Positions 35,095 through 43,111 are shown, numbered from the stretch's first letter. The stretch is 64,000 nucleotides of DNA from Actinomycetota bacterium (GCA_003168255.1 PMSU01000031.1:1-64000), one strand, 5' to 3'. Numbers and translations are program-made. Notes: generated by a model from the letters alone, not told the origin.

Positions 35095-35415
35095 TCAAGT
35101 CGTTACTTTACTAATTCTGCGGCATCCCCCATAGGCGCACCTCCGACCGCGGCAATGTCTTCGGGACCGAATGCGGGTAACCGTTGATGTTCGGCGCGTA
35201 GGCCTATCCGAGGCTGGCCAGATGTCGATGTGGTTCACGCCAAGCTCGATCGCGCGGCGCAGCAGGCCGATGACCCGGTCACGGTCACTCGCAGTGCCAA
35301 GGTCGAAGGCCGCGCTGCCGGTGAGGCGTTTCGCGCCGAATCCGATCCGGTTGACGGTCAGGTCGCCGAGCGTCCACGTACCCGCTGCGGCAGCGTTGAT
35401 CTCATGCGCAGGCAT
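35095..35415 (-). pseudogene. aldo/keto reductase, N-terminal fragment
   Basis: The first 68 residues match aldo/keto reductases ('GTWTLGDLTVNRIGFGAKRLTG' and 'LLRRAIELGVNHID'). Immediately after the position of the catalytic-Asp segment the sequence turns into an Arg-rich, unrelated tail and stops. Three quarters of the family domain is missing. The break is consistent with a deletion next to the mobile region on the right. Confidence 0.75.
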
Positions 35416-35716
35416 CGGACAAACCTAACCAACGCCACTGACCTGCGCGGTGATCGACCACGGCCAGCACCAGAGGCCAACGGCCGCCGCGGCGGTCGAG
35501 CACGGCCAGCCTGGTGCACCCCCCAGCACCAGCCCGGGGAGCCGCCCGCGCTCGGGTGGCCAGGTCACGCTGGCGCACCTGATCACGCTCGCGCATCCGG
35601 TCAAGGAGCCGCCCCGCGATCGGCACCGCGGCCTGGTCACGGTCAGCGGCCAGGTACCGGTCGATGAGCTGCCCGAGGTCGGCACGAAACGTACCCGGGG
35701 GTATCGCGTGGATCAT
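35402..35716 (-). CDS. possible small gene of unknown function
   Basis: A leftward frame that would begin at ATG 35716 (MIHAIPPGTFRADLGQL) and code for 104 residues, overlapping the start of the aldo/keto reductase fragment. The first 45 residues look protein-like; the rest is Arg/Gly-biased. I do not recognise it. The rightward frame here is also open, so it may be no gene at all. Confidence 0.25.
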   Translation of the reverse strand: MIHAIPPGTFRADLGQLIDRYLAADRDQAAVPIAGRLLDRMRERDQVRQRDLATRARAAPRAGAGGCTRLAVLDRRGGRWPLVLAVVDHRAGQWRWLGLSDACA

Positions 35717-35777
35717 GAACTCGTAGCTGGTGGCCGCGACGATCTGGCTCGGTGGTCCACCCGGATCATCGCGGAGC

Positions 35778-35795
35778 AACTTGTAGTATCAAGTT
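35778..35795 (+). promoter_or_regulatory. GntR operator and -10 box at the repressor gene
   Basis: AACTTG-TAGTAT-CAAGTT is a perfect 6-bp-arm inverted repeat that ends one base before the ATG. The spacer TAGTAT is a good -10 box 6 bp before ATG, and there is no ribosome-binding site, so the transcript is probably leaderless. Its core, ACTTGTAGTATCAAGT (35779-35794), matches three sites at 37610-37685, supporting autoregulation. Confidence 0.75.
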
Positions 35796-36575
35796 ATGGC
35801 TGAGACAGGCGAGTCCTTTCCGTATCGCCGGATTTTCGAGGATCTCCGATCGGAGATCCTGTCGGGGAGTCGTGTGTCTGGTGAGCGCCTGCCATCGGAA
35901 CACGATTTGGCGCAGGAGTACAACACGAGCCGTCCTACTGTGCGGCGGGCTATCGCGCGGTTGAAGGCTGAGGGGCTTGTTGTAACTGAGCAGGGCCGTG
36001 GTGCTTTCGTCCGACCCAAGCCTCATGTGCGGCTATTGCTGAGCGGGTTCAATTATCGCAAGCATCGCGGCCTTGGCTTGCCTGGCTTTAACGCGCAGGT
36101 ACTTGAACAGGGTCAATCTCCAGAGCAGCAACTGCGGGAGGTGGCGATCATTCATGCGCCGGTCGAGGTCGCTCTACGGCTGGATCTTGATGAGGGCGAG
36201 CCGGTTGTGGTCCGCCGCCGCATTTTCCTCGCAGATGGCCAGCCGATCGCGTTCTGTGACAGCTATTATCCGGCCGAGATGGTGCAGGGAACGGCGATCG
36301 CGGAGCACCGGAAGATCAAGGGCGGAGTCCACGCAGTTATCGAGGATCCGGACGGGCCGATCCGGCGCCAGGTGGCACGCTCGGTGGATGACCTGATGAG
36401 CAGGATGCCCACGCCGCAGGAAGCGGAAGGGCTTTCTCTTCCCGCGGGGATTCCGGTTATCCGGATACTTCGGACGGTATATGACGCTGAGGGCCGGCCG
36501 CTGGAAGTACAGAACACGACGGCCGCCGCTGATCGTTACGAGTTCCGCTACGAAGTAGCGATGACCAGTGACTAG
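35796..36575 (+). CDS. GntR-family repressor with UTRA domain (KorSA-like)
   Basis: The winged helix is at residues 9-72, with 'GSRVSGERLPSEHDLAQEYNTSRPTVRRAIARLKAEG'-type pattern. The C-terminal UTRA ligand domain follows, with 'EGEPVVVRRRIFLADGQPIAFCDSYYP' and 'IPVIRILRTVYDAEGRPLEVQ'. KorSA of pSAM2, a GntR protein, silences replication and transfer genes. This one sits in the same place, with four matching operators: one on its own promoter and three before the next AICE genes. It overlaps the binding-protein gene by 8 bp. Confidence 0.88.
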   Translation: MAETGESFPYRRIFEDLRSEILSGSRVSGERLPSEHDLAQEYNTSRPTVRRAIARLKAEGLVVTEQGRGAFVRPKPHVRLLLSGFNYRKHRGLGLPGFNAQVLEQGQSPEQQLREVAIIHAPVEVALRLDLDEGEPVVVRRRIFLADGQPIAFCDSYYPAEMVQGTAIAEHRKIKGGVHAVIEDPDGPIRRQVARSVDDLMSRMPTPQEAEGLSLPAGIPVIRILRTVYDAEGRPLEVQNTTAAADRYEFRYEVAMTSD

Positions 36576-37599
36576 CGGCCGGGCCGACTCTGGCCAGCGG
36601 TATCTACGCGTCGGCGCGTGTTTGTCCTTGTCGGGCAAATATGCGAGGTTCGGCACTCAGGCTGCCCGTGGACTGGAAGCGTGGCAATCGCTGGATGGTG
36701 CTGCTGAGCTGATCGTGGAAGACGATAAGAGCGATCCGGGCACGCTGGAGACCGTTCTGCGGCGGGTAGCGCCGCAGTGCGATGTGCTGCTCGGCCCGTA
36801 TTCGACGCAGCTAATGAGGACGGCCGGGCGGGTATCGGCTGAAGGCAGGTGGCTGCTATGGAATCACGGTGGGTCCGGTGATGACGTCGAGGCGGCCTAT
36901 CCTGGTCATATTGTGTCGGTATTGACACCGACAAGCCAGTATGCGGAGCCTTTCCTATGGAAGCTGATCAGCGGTCAAAGCGGTGCCAGGCTGTGGGTTA
37001 TCCATGGCAAAGGCAGTTTCGGAAAGCAGGTCGTGGCTGGTGCCGAAGCGTCGGCCCGCAGGCTCGGCATTGAGGCAATTCGCATTGATCCAGGTGGCGA
37101 GTTGCCATCGGTCGACCGATCGTCACGGTGGGATCTGTTTTCTGCGGGCTCGTTTGAAGAAGATGTTGAAATGGTCAGGCACGCCCGGGATCTTCCCAAC
37201 CCCCCGCGGTTGATATGCGCGGTAGCAGCAGGTGTTCGCGAGTTCGGCGAAGCCGTTGCGGACGTTGACGGCATCTTTGGGGTCGGGCAGTGGTTTCCCG
37301 GCGTGGCACGAAAGCCGGATCTAGGCCCGGACGAGGTGGACTTCCTTACCGCGTACTCGGCTCTATCCGCTGGCGTGATCCCGGATTACCCCGCCGTGCA
37401 GGCGGTTGCTGGAGCAGTGCTCGCCGCCCACTGTGCGCGGCAAGCCGACAGCACCACGCGGGAGCAGCTATGGCAGGCAGCCTCGGCACTGGATGCGCAG
37501 ACGCTATTCGGCAGTTTCAAGATCAATCCTGATGGCGTCCAGGTTAAGCATGAGGCTGCACTCGTCCGCTGGACTGCGGAGGGACCGGTGCGCGCGTAG
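36568..37599 (+). CDS. periplasmic-binding-fold protein without signal peptide
   Basis: 343 residues with the type I periplasmic binding protein (Leu/Ile/Val-binding) pattern: 'VGACLSLSGKYARFGTQAARGLEAW', 'ELIVEDDKSDPGTLETVLRR', 'VLLGPYSTQLMRTAGRVS' and 'GARLWVIHGKGSFGKQVVAGAEA'. There is no signal peptide or lipobox, and no permease or ATPase nearby, so it is likely cytoplasmic. The GTG start overlaps the GntR stop, which suggests the two work together, perhaps as ligand sensor and repressor. That is inference. Confidence 0.78.
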   Translation: MTSGRADSGQRYLRVGACLSLSGKYARFGTQAARGLEAWQSLDGAAELIVEDDKSDPGTLETVLRRVAPQCDVLLGPYSTQLMRTAGRVSAEGRWLLWNHGGSGDDVEAAYPGHIVSVLTPTSQYAEPFLWKLISGQSGARLWVIHGKGSFGKQVVAGAEASARRLGIEAIRIDPGGELPSVDRSSRWDLFSAGSFEEDVEMVRHARDLPNPPRLICAVAAGVREFGEAVADVDGIFGVGQWFPGVARKPDLGPDEVDFLTAYSALSAGVIPDYPAVQAVAGAVLAAHCARQADSTTREQLWQAASALDAQTLFGSFKINPDGVQVKHEAALVRWTAEGPVRA

Positions 37600-37609
37600 C
37601 AAGCTCGCA

Positions 37610-37685
37610 GCTTGTATTTCCAAGTGTCTTGACTTGTATTTACATGTGGGCTTAGGGTCAGTGCATCTCACTTGTTATTCCAAGT
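37610..37685 (+). promoter_or_regulatory. three GntR operator sites over an AICE promoter
   Basis: Three sites match the repressor-gene operator: GCTTGTATTTCCAAGT (37610-37625), ACTTGTATTTACATGT (37632-37647) and ACTTGTTATTCCAAGT (37670-37685). A promoter is visible in the middle: TTGACT (37629-37634) and TAGGGT (37653-37658) with 18 bp spacing, so the second site covers the -35 and spacer. Repressor binding would block it. The transcript would read into the gene at 37747. Confidence 0.75.
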
Positions 37686-37746
37686 GGTAGATCCAGACCC
37701 CGCTGGGAGACATCTCGATGATTCTGCACGTCAGAGGCCGGGACAG

Positions 37747-38325
37747 ATGATCGTCTACCGAAGGCGTCCGGGGGATGTGCTCGCCGCCGTGGAGCTCGGG
37801 CTGCGCGACCTCGGGCTCGACCACCTGTACACGCACGCCTATCCGCTAATTGGCGTCATCTCCGTGGCACCCGGCGTGACCGCCTGGTGCGACGGACGCA
37901 AGCTGACATGCCACCATGCCAGCGGCGAGATCACCTGGCCTGCGGCCGACGCCGAAGGCGCCGCCCGGCGGCTCGCGGAGCTGGCCAAGAGCGCGGAGGC
38001 CAGCCCGTGGACCGCACCGGCGCAGACGGTGAGCCCACCCTCGCCGATGTACAGCGGGAGTTCTGCGGCTGGGAGTGCTGGCGCGGCGTGTCCGGGCTGT
38101 ATTATGCCCGCCACCCCGGCCGCCCGAGACGGCACAAGGCCGACGTCCAAGGCGAAGATCCCCGCGACCTGCGGGATCAGATCATCCGCGCCATCTCGAA
38201 AGCCGCAGATGCAGATCGGCGCCGCCGAAACGGTGGTCGCACTCCTGCCCGGCCGCAAGGTGGCACGGGAGACGGGATCGTATCCGCGTGACCCCACGAC
38301 GTCCCCATATCGCCGTCTCATCTGA
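37747..38325 (+). CDS. small AICE-associated protein with unusual extension
   Basis: The first 85 residues (MIVYRRRPGDVL to 'WPAADAEGAARRLAELA') match a small protein I remember from actinomycete integrative elements. The frame then continues for another 100 residues, antagonistic in composition and almost wholly overlapping the next gene in another frame. The extension is probably due to a lost stop codon and may not be functional. Function unknown. Confidence 0.55.
   Translation: MIVYRRRPGDVLAAVELGLRDLGLDHLYTHAYPLIGVISVAPGVTAWCDGRKLTCHHASGEITWPAADAEGAARRLAELAKSAEASPWTAPAQTVSPPSPMYSGSSAAGSAGAACPGCIMPATPAARDGTRPTSKAKIPATCGIRSSAPSRKPQMQIGAAETVVALLPGRKVARETGSYPRDPTTSPYRRLI
38007..38291 (+). 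CDS. small AICE-associated protein
   Basis: 94 residues from GTG 38007 (VDRTGADGEPTLADVQREF). 'FCGWECWRGVSGLYYARHP' and 'VQGEDPRDLRDQIIRAISKA' are characteristic of a small protein often found next to the AICE replication genes. No function is known to me. It overlaps the preceding frame over its whole length. No strong ribosome-binding site, so coupling to the upstream gene is likely. Confidence 0.65.
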   Translation: MDRTGADGEPTLADVQREFCGWECWRGVSGLYYARHPGRPRRHKADVQGEDPRDLRDQIIRAISKAADADRRRRNGGRTPARPQGGTGDGIVSA

Positions 38326-38329
38326 TGTT

Positions 38330-38355
38330 AGGAATGGCCTCCAAAGGTCATTCCT
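38330..38355 (+). terminator. 11-bp-stem hairpin after the small AICE genes
   Basis: AGGAATGGCCT (38330-38340) pairs with AGGTCATTCCT (38345-38355) with one G-T pair and a CCAA loop. It is 5 bp after the end of the longer frame and 7 bp before the 39-bp repeat. No T-run follows. Confidence 0.5.
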
Positions 38356-38361
38356 CCAGGT

Positions 38362-38400
38362 CAGCGGAGGGCGTGGGATTCGAACCCACGAGGACGCTCA
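38362..38400. repeat. att-like 39-bp direct repeat, inner copy
   Basis: Starts CAGCGGAGGGCGTGGGATTC and ends GGACGCTCA. Identical over 39 bp to 40464-40502, which is the 3' end (acceptor, T-arm and part of variable arm) of tRNA-Ser(TGA). Beyond it the sequences diverge, so this is not a second full tRNA. The end of a tRNA is the usual AICE attachment site. Confidence 0.85.
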
Positions 38401-38802
38401 AGGCCCCATCCCGGTCGAGTTCAGCCACGTGTTCACCCACGGGGGTGTTCGCGGCCGGTGGCTTCGAGGCGGTCCGCGACTTTGACGCCTCCAGCGGCGA
38501 CCGGTTCGTCCAGTCCAAGGACAAGGTGACTGGCCTCCCGCTGTGGTCGGTCGAGGTGATCGATGCCGACCCCGAAGCCCGTACCAAGACGGTCAAGGTC
38601 AAGGTGGCTGCGCAGACCGAGCCGGTACTGCCCCCCGCTTCCTGCGGGGCTGCCGTTCGTGCCGGTGGAGTTCACCGGGCTCACGGTGACCCCGTATGTG
38701 AACCAGGCGGGACGCCTGGCGTACTCGCTCAAGGCGACCGGGGTCCGCGCTCCGGGCCGCCCGGCTCGCGGGGGCGCGGATGTGAAGGACGCGGCGGCGT
38801 GA
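38401..38802 (+). pseudogene. Pra-like replication/excision activator, frameshifted
   Basis: Fragments in three frames align into one protein of the AICE 'replication, integration and excision activator' type. They are 'IPVEFSHVFTHG' (about 38408-38441), 'VFAAGGFEAVRDFDAS' through 'VKVAAQTEPVLPP' (to about 38636), and 'LPFVPVEFTGLTVTPYVNQAGRLAYSL' to the stop at 38802. The breaks lie in GGGGG (38441-38445) and CCCCCC (38631-38636), each as if one base were added. No start codon is left between the att-like repeat and the first fragment, so the 5' end is lost too. Confidence 0.75.
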
Positions 38803-39104
38803 GCGCGGGTTACACCTACACGACGATCAGGTCCCAGCCGGACGACCGGATCCGGATCGACGTGCTGGTCTACCCCGATGACGCCGTCCGGATCCGGGTC
38901 TGCGGCCTGGACGAGGACAAGCCGCAGTTCTGGATCGCCTACGGCGACGTGGACGTGACCTTCCTGCCAACCTCGGGCCAGATCACCGAGACCGACGCGC
39001 GGATCGCCCGCGAACTGCCCGACAAGGCAGCTATCTACGCCGCCGAGGTCGAGCGGCTGCACGCCGAGCACGAAGCCCGCGCGGCAGCCGATACGGCGGC
39101 CTGA
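38799..39104 (+). CDS. small AICE-associated protein
   Basis: 101 residues from GTG 38799, overlapping the stop of the Pra-like gene (GTGA). 'SAGYTYTTIRSQPDDRIRIDVLVYPDDAVRIRVCGLDEDKP' suggests a small beta-rich protein (about residues 2-42), and the tail is Ala/Glu-rich. I remember similar proteins between pra and tra in other AICEs, without a known function. The reading frame is intact, unlike its neighbours. Confidence 0.6.
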   Translation: MSAGYTYTTIRSQPDDRIRIDVLVYPDDAVRIRVCGLDEDKPQFWIAYGDVDVTFLPTSGQITETDARIARELPDKAAIYAAEVERLHAEHEARAAADTAA

Positions 39105-39189
39105 CCTTCGGGCGGGACGGCCGGGAGTTCGCACCTTCCGGCCGTCCCCGGTTCTCTCCCACGGCTAAGCAAGAAGAGGAGTTCATCGT

Positions 39190-40255
39190 ATGCGTGGCAA
39201 GGTCCAGGGCGAGCAGATCGCCCAGATCGACAACCCCGACCCGTTCGCCGCCGCGGTGTGGCGCTCCCCCGTGCATCGCACGCCAGAGGTCATTATCTGG
39301 CTCGTCCAGCTCGTGCGGGCGCTATGGCGGCTGGTGTGGTTCCTCATCCGGCACCCGCTGCTCGACATGGTGGGCGGGGTGATCCTGCTGGTCTGGCTGA
39401 ATGCGGGCTGGCCGGGCCTGACCGGGCTGGCAGTGGTGGTGCTGGCGGCCCTGGTGGGTTTGCGATCTGGCGGCCGGACTGGTTCGCCCGGTTCTTCGTG
39501 GTGCCGGTGCGGTGCCGGTGGCGGTGGTGGTACTACCGGCGGCACTGGCACGCCGTCCTCACGGTAGCCGGGCTCGCCCCTGCCTACCGAGGCCGGACAG
39601 TGCTGCCCCTGCTGGTCAAGGTTGAGGCCGGAGAGTGCACCGACCGGCTGACGGTGCGGCTGGTCTCCGGGCAGAGCCCGGCCAGCTTCGCCAACCAGGC
39701 CGACAGCCTGGCGCACGGGTTCCGGGTGCTGCTGTGCCGCGTCCGCACCGCCTCACCCGGCATGATCATCCTGGGGTGGTCCGCCGCGACGCGCTCGCCG
39801 AGCCGATGACCGCGCTCCCCATCCCGGCCGACCCGGACCTCAAGGCGCTGCCAGTCGGCCGCCGTGAGGACGGCTCGCCGTTCACGATCCGGCTACGCGG
39901 CACGCACCTGCTGATCGCAGGCGCGACCGGCGCGGGCAAAGGCTCCCACCTGTGGAGCCTGGTCCGCGCGATGCTGCCGCTCCTGACAGCCCGCCTGGTG
40001 CAGGTCTGGGCGTGCGACCCCAAACTGATGGAGCTGGCGTTCGGCCGCGCCCTGTTCGACCGGCATGGTCAGTATGCCGCCGACCCCGCCGATATTGCTG
40101 ATCTGCTCGAAGCCGCGGTCGCCGACATGCAGGCGCGGGCGCTGCGGTTCGCCGGGAAGCAACGCGACCACACCCCCACGGCTGAGTTCCCCTTCATCGT
40201 GATCATGGTCGATGAGATCGCCAACGGGAGGATCGATGAGGCGCTGGCCGCCTGA
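39190..40255 (+). pseudogene. FtsK/SpoIIIE-type AICE transfer protein (Tra), broken
   Basis: The N-terminal part, with membrane segments 'ALWRLVWFLIRHPLLDMVGG', is in one frame to about 39458. 'WRPDWFARFFVVPVRCRWRWW' to 'LCRVRTASPGMII' is in a second frame to about 39775. 'RRDALAEPMTALPIP' to the Walker A site 'LLIAGATGAGKGSHLW' and Walker B 'FIVIMVDEIA' is in a third. Each step looks like a one-base loss. The protein then ends ten residues after Walker B, so the second half of the motor is gone. AICE Tra moves double-stranded DNA in mating; this copy cannot. Confidence 0.8.
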
Positions 40256-40269
40256 CCGATCTACGATGC

Positions 40270-40296
40270 AAGGGTCCCGGTCATCCCGGGGCCCTT
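40270..40296 (+). terminator. intrinsic terminator after the Tra remnant
   Basis: AAGGGTCCCGG (40270-40280) pairs with CCGGGGCCCTT (40286-40296) with one G-T pair, a short loop and a following CTTCTTT. Fifteen bases after the Tra remnant stop; likely ends the AICE transcript. Confidence 0.75.
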
Positions 40297-40463
40297 CTTC
40301 TTTCGGCCTCCGAGCTGGGGAAACGCTTCAAGATCCATCCCGCGTATATCCCGCGACCAGCGACATACGGCGGCAGTCGGCTGCGTCTGGCCGCACGCGA
40401 AGGTCGGGCAACGGTCACAAAAGAGGCCGCATAAGCCCAGGTCAGAAGATGTTTTCCGAGGTC

Positions 40464-40502
40464 CAGCGGAGGGCGTGGGATTCGAACCCACGAGGACGCT
40501 CA
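40464..40502. repeat. att-like 39-bp direct repeat, tRNA copy
   Basis: Exact copy of 38362-38400 that includes the 3' end of tRNA-Ser(TGA). Integration here leaves the tRNA whole, as AICE integrases do. Confidence 0.85.
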
Positions 40503-40555
40503 CGCACCCTAACGGTTTTCAAGACCGTCGCCATCGGCCACTAGGCGAGCCCTCC
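40467..40555 (-). tRNA. tRNA-Ser(TGA)
   Basis: Class II tRNA, 89 nt. The acceptor GGAGGGC pairs with GCCCTCC, with discriminator G. The anticodon loop has TGA at 40521-40519, flanked by CTT and AAA-like bases. Long variable arm, T-arm GGTTCGAATCC. No CCA encoded. It is the insertion target of the AICE remnant. Confidence 0.95.
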
Positions 40556-40564
40556 TGGCGCTGC

Positions 40565-43111
40565 TCAACGATAGCGCCTGGCAGTGCCGTTCTCGGCGCC
40601 CCGGCGCTCCCAGCCCTGTCGTAATGCGGTCTGGCGCGCCGCCCGCCGGGGCCAGGCGAATCCATCGCCCACCGTCGCCGCGAGCACCAGATACGCGTTC
40701 ACCGTCGCTGGGCTCATCAGCTCCAGATCGACCTCCGCGCCCTCCTCGAGGTGCGCGTCGTACGGGATCCTGGCAACCGATCTGCACCGTCCAGCGAAAT
40801 GGTGCTCAAGGCGATCGAGGTCCACCGAGCTCTTGCTGCGCGGCCTGATCATGGACAGCACGACCACGGCGTTGCGTACCAGGTCGCCGTACTCGTGGGC
40901 ATCCAGCCAGTCAAGCGTCGCGCTCGCGCTCCGCGCACCGTCCACGGACGGCGAGCTGACCAGGACGATCTGGTCCGCCATGCGCAGCACGCCCGCCATG
41001 GCAGAGTGCAGCAGCCCGGTACCGCAGTCGGTCAGCGAAATGGAGTAGTAATGCTCCAGGACGCGCGCCGCGTCGTAGTAATCCTCCTCGCAGAACGCGA
41101 CCGAGACGGCAGGGTCGCGGTCCGATGCGAGTACCTCCAGCCGACTCGGCGCCTGTGACGTGAAGGCGCGCACGTCCGCGTAGCGCTGGATCTGGTCGCG
41201 CTCGTTCAGCAGGTCACGCACGGTCGCCGCTGTCTCCAGGCGGACCTTGTCCGACAGCGTGCCCCTGTCCGGGTTCGCGTCCAGGGCGATGATCCGATCG
41301 CCTCGCAAGGAGGCGAGCATCGAACCCAGGCTGACGGTCGTGGTTGTCTTGCCCACCCCGCCCTTGAGGCTCATCACCGCCACCCGGTGATGACCGCCAG
41401 CGACCGGCGTCCGGACGCGGGCTATCAGGTCGCGCCGGCGCACGGAATCAGCGGACTCGCGCGGATGGATCAGGCCACCTGAGCTCTTAAAGAGCGCGCG
41501 CCGCCAGCCTCCGCCAGGTGCATGGCGCTTGCCATGAAGGAGCGCCTCGGCAGTAAGGTCATCGGCGGTCTCGGCGACCTGCTGCTGCTCCCCGGCATGG
41601 ACGGGCAGCGGCGCAAGCGCCTCGCCTCCGGCAGCTTGGCGGACGTCCTGGGGGGCGCGGGGCGGCGGGTAGGCGCCCTCACTGCCGTACGCCCGGGCCG
41701 CCTCATCGGCGCTACCACGCCCTCGCTGCTGGCCGTAAGGCTCCTGTACCTCGTAGGGATCGGGCCGGGCCTGCGGCGGCCCAGACGGCATGGCTGCCTC
41801 GTACGGCGGCTGCCAGCGATGGGCGTCCTGCGGCGGATATGGCCCCGGGCTACCTAGGCCGGGCTCACGACTCGGGGCCTGGCCTTGACCCACGCCCTGG
41901 CCTTGACCTGCGGGCTGGCCGTGCCCTACAGCCTGGCCTCCACTCGCAGCCTGGCCTTGACCCACGGGCCGGTCTTGGCCCACCGTCGGGGCATAGCCGC
42001 CAGCCTGCCCCTGACTGACCGCCGGCCCTCTGTGAAGACCATCCGCACCGTCAGGTCCCTCATCCCGGTCGGGCCGCTGATCCCCGCCGGGTGCGTGATG
42101 CTGGCCGGACGCACGCTCTGCCTGAGGCATCGGGGACGGCGGGTACCCCTGAGCAGGGCCGTACCCTTGCTCCTGGCCGTACGCCTGGCCCCCGCCGGAC
42201 GACAGCCCCCCCGGCGCCTGCCCGCCGTACTGCTGCCGCTCCGGATAGGCCTGTCCCTGACCGTACCCCTGGCCATAAGCCGGGCTATCGCCGTATGGCC
42301 GTTCCTGGCCATAGGTCGGGCCTTGACCGTACTGTGCATCGTCGCCGTACTTTTGGTCCTCGCCGTACGTCCCGGGAGAGCCGTACCCCTGCCCCTCGCC
42401 GTAATCCTGTGGCGACGGGTAACCGCGACCGTACCCTTCCGTCGGGGCGTATCCGGGTTCCTGGCTGTACCCGCGCTCCTGACCGTACCCGCGCTCCTCG
42501 CCGTACCCCTGGTCCGCGCCATAGCCCTGCTCCGCGCCATACCCTTGGTCCGCGCCATAGCCCTGCGGCTGGCCGTAGCCGCCGTACCCCTGCTCCTGGC
42601 TTTGCGCCGGGTAGGGATCGTAATCGCCGCCATAGGGCGAGGCCTGGACGCCAGGTGCCGACGGATCGCGCGGCAGCCAGACCGACCCCACAGCTTGCTC
42701 GCCCGTACCTTCACTGCCGCGATCAGACGTCTCACCACCGGCCTCACCACCGGGGTAGGCCAGCGGGTCAGGCTGAGGGTAATCCGCGGCAAACCCAGCA
42801 GGGCGGTGAGGCAGCTGAGGGCCTGCCGCGTCCTGCTCATCGGCCTGCCCCACGGACGTGTCATCCTCGCCCAGCGGGGTGGAATCAGCAGCGTCCCCGG
42901 CAGGTCCCTCTTCTCGCGCGCCAGGACCGGCATCCATCGCTAGCACGGAACCACCGTCACTGTCAGCCCCGTTCTGATCGCCGCCCACGCGGCGCGCGTC
43001 GTCCCCGGACGCTAGCGTTTCTGACGCGGACTCGGTCCCCTGAGCCGTGGCCGGATCATCGAGCATGCCATCTTCCGCCCCTGCCAGCTGATCCTCGTCT
43101 TGGTTAGCCAC
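40565..43111 (-). CDS. SCO5717-like MinD/ParA-type ATPase with low-complexity N-terminus
   Basis: The C-terminal 280 residues are a deviant Walker A ATPase: VMSLKGGVGKTTTTVSLG, then 'IIALDANPDRGTLSDKV' and 'SLTDCGTGLLHSAMAG'. This matches the growth-regulating ATPase family typified by Streptomyces SCO5717. The first 500 residues are disordered, with repeats built on GYG (for example YGADQGYGAEQGYG, about residues 180-260) and many Gln, Pro and Ala. Such tails may drive clustering at the membrane or poles; that is inference. It begins just after the tRNA-Ser and faces away from bpa. Confidence 0.82.
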   Translation of the reverse strand: MANQDEDQLAGAEDGMLDDPATAQGTESASETLASGDDARRVGGDQNGADSDGGSVLAMDAGPGAREEGPAGDAADSTPLGEDDTSVGQADEQDAAGPQLPHRPAGFAADYPQPDPLAYPGGEAGGETSDRGSEGTGEQAVGSVWLPRDPSAPGVQASPYGGDYDPYPAQSQEQGYGGYGQPQGYGADQGYGAEQGYGADQGYGEERGYGQERGYSQEPGYAPTEGYGRGYPSPQDYGEGQGYGSPGTYGEDQKYGDDAQYGQGPTYGQERPYGDSPAYGQGYGQGQAYPERQQYGGQAPGGLSSGGGQAYGQEQGYGPAQGYPPSPMPQAERASGQHHAPGGDQRPDRDEGPDGADGLHRGPAVSQGQAGGYAPTVGQDRPVGQGQAASGGQAVGHGQPAGQGQGVGQGQAPSREPGLGSPGPYPPQDAHRWQPPYEAAMPSGPPQARPDPYEVQEPYGQQRGRGSADEAARAYGSEGAYPPPRAPQDVRQAAGGEALAPLPVHAGEQQQVAETADDLTAEALLHGKRHAPGGGWRRALFKSSGGLIHPRESADSVRRRDLIARVRTPVAGGHHRVAVMSLKGGVGKTTTTVSLGSMLASLRGDRIIALDANPDRGTLSDKVRLETAATVRDLLNERDQIQRYADVRAFTSQAPSRLEVLASDRDPAVSVAFCEEDYYDAARVLEHYYSISLTDCGTGLLHSAMAGVLRMADQIVLVSSPSVDGARSASATLDWLDAHEYGDLVRNAVVVLSMIRPRSKSSVDLDRLEHHFAGRCRSVARIPYDAHLEEGAEVDLELMSPATVNAYLVLAATVGDGFAWPRRAARQTALRQGWERRGAENGTARRYR

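Larger units (their letters stand above)
35778..40502. mobile_element. decayed AICE (actinomycete integrative and conjugative element)
   Basis: The gene order GntR/KorSA-like repressor, small conserved proteins, Pra-like replication/excision activator, small protein and FtsK-like Tra matches the module order of pSAM2-type elements. The right end is tRNA-Ser(TGA). A 39-bp copy of the tRNA 3' end lies inside at 38362-38400. I find no integrase, excisionase or RepSA, Tra is cut short, and two genes carry frameshifts, so it cannot move by itself. The left limit is uncertain and may lie at the broken aldo/keto reductase gene near 35.1 kb. Confidence 0.75.

Noticed and set aside
36568-37599. Classical ABC amino-acid transport operon
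   Set aside because: Only a binding-fold protein is present; no permease, ATPase or signal peptide.
41885-42943. 352- and 338-residue plus-strand frames inside the SCO5717-like gene
   Set aside because: They are the reverse of the repeated Tyr-Gly-Gln region; long low-complexity Arg/Leu or Pro/Arg peptides with no start signal.
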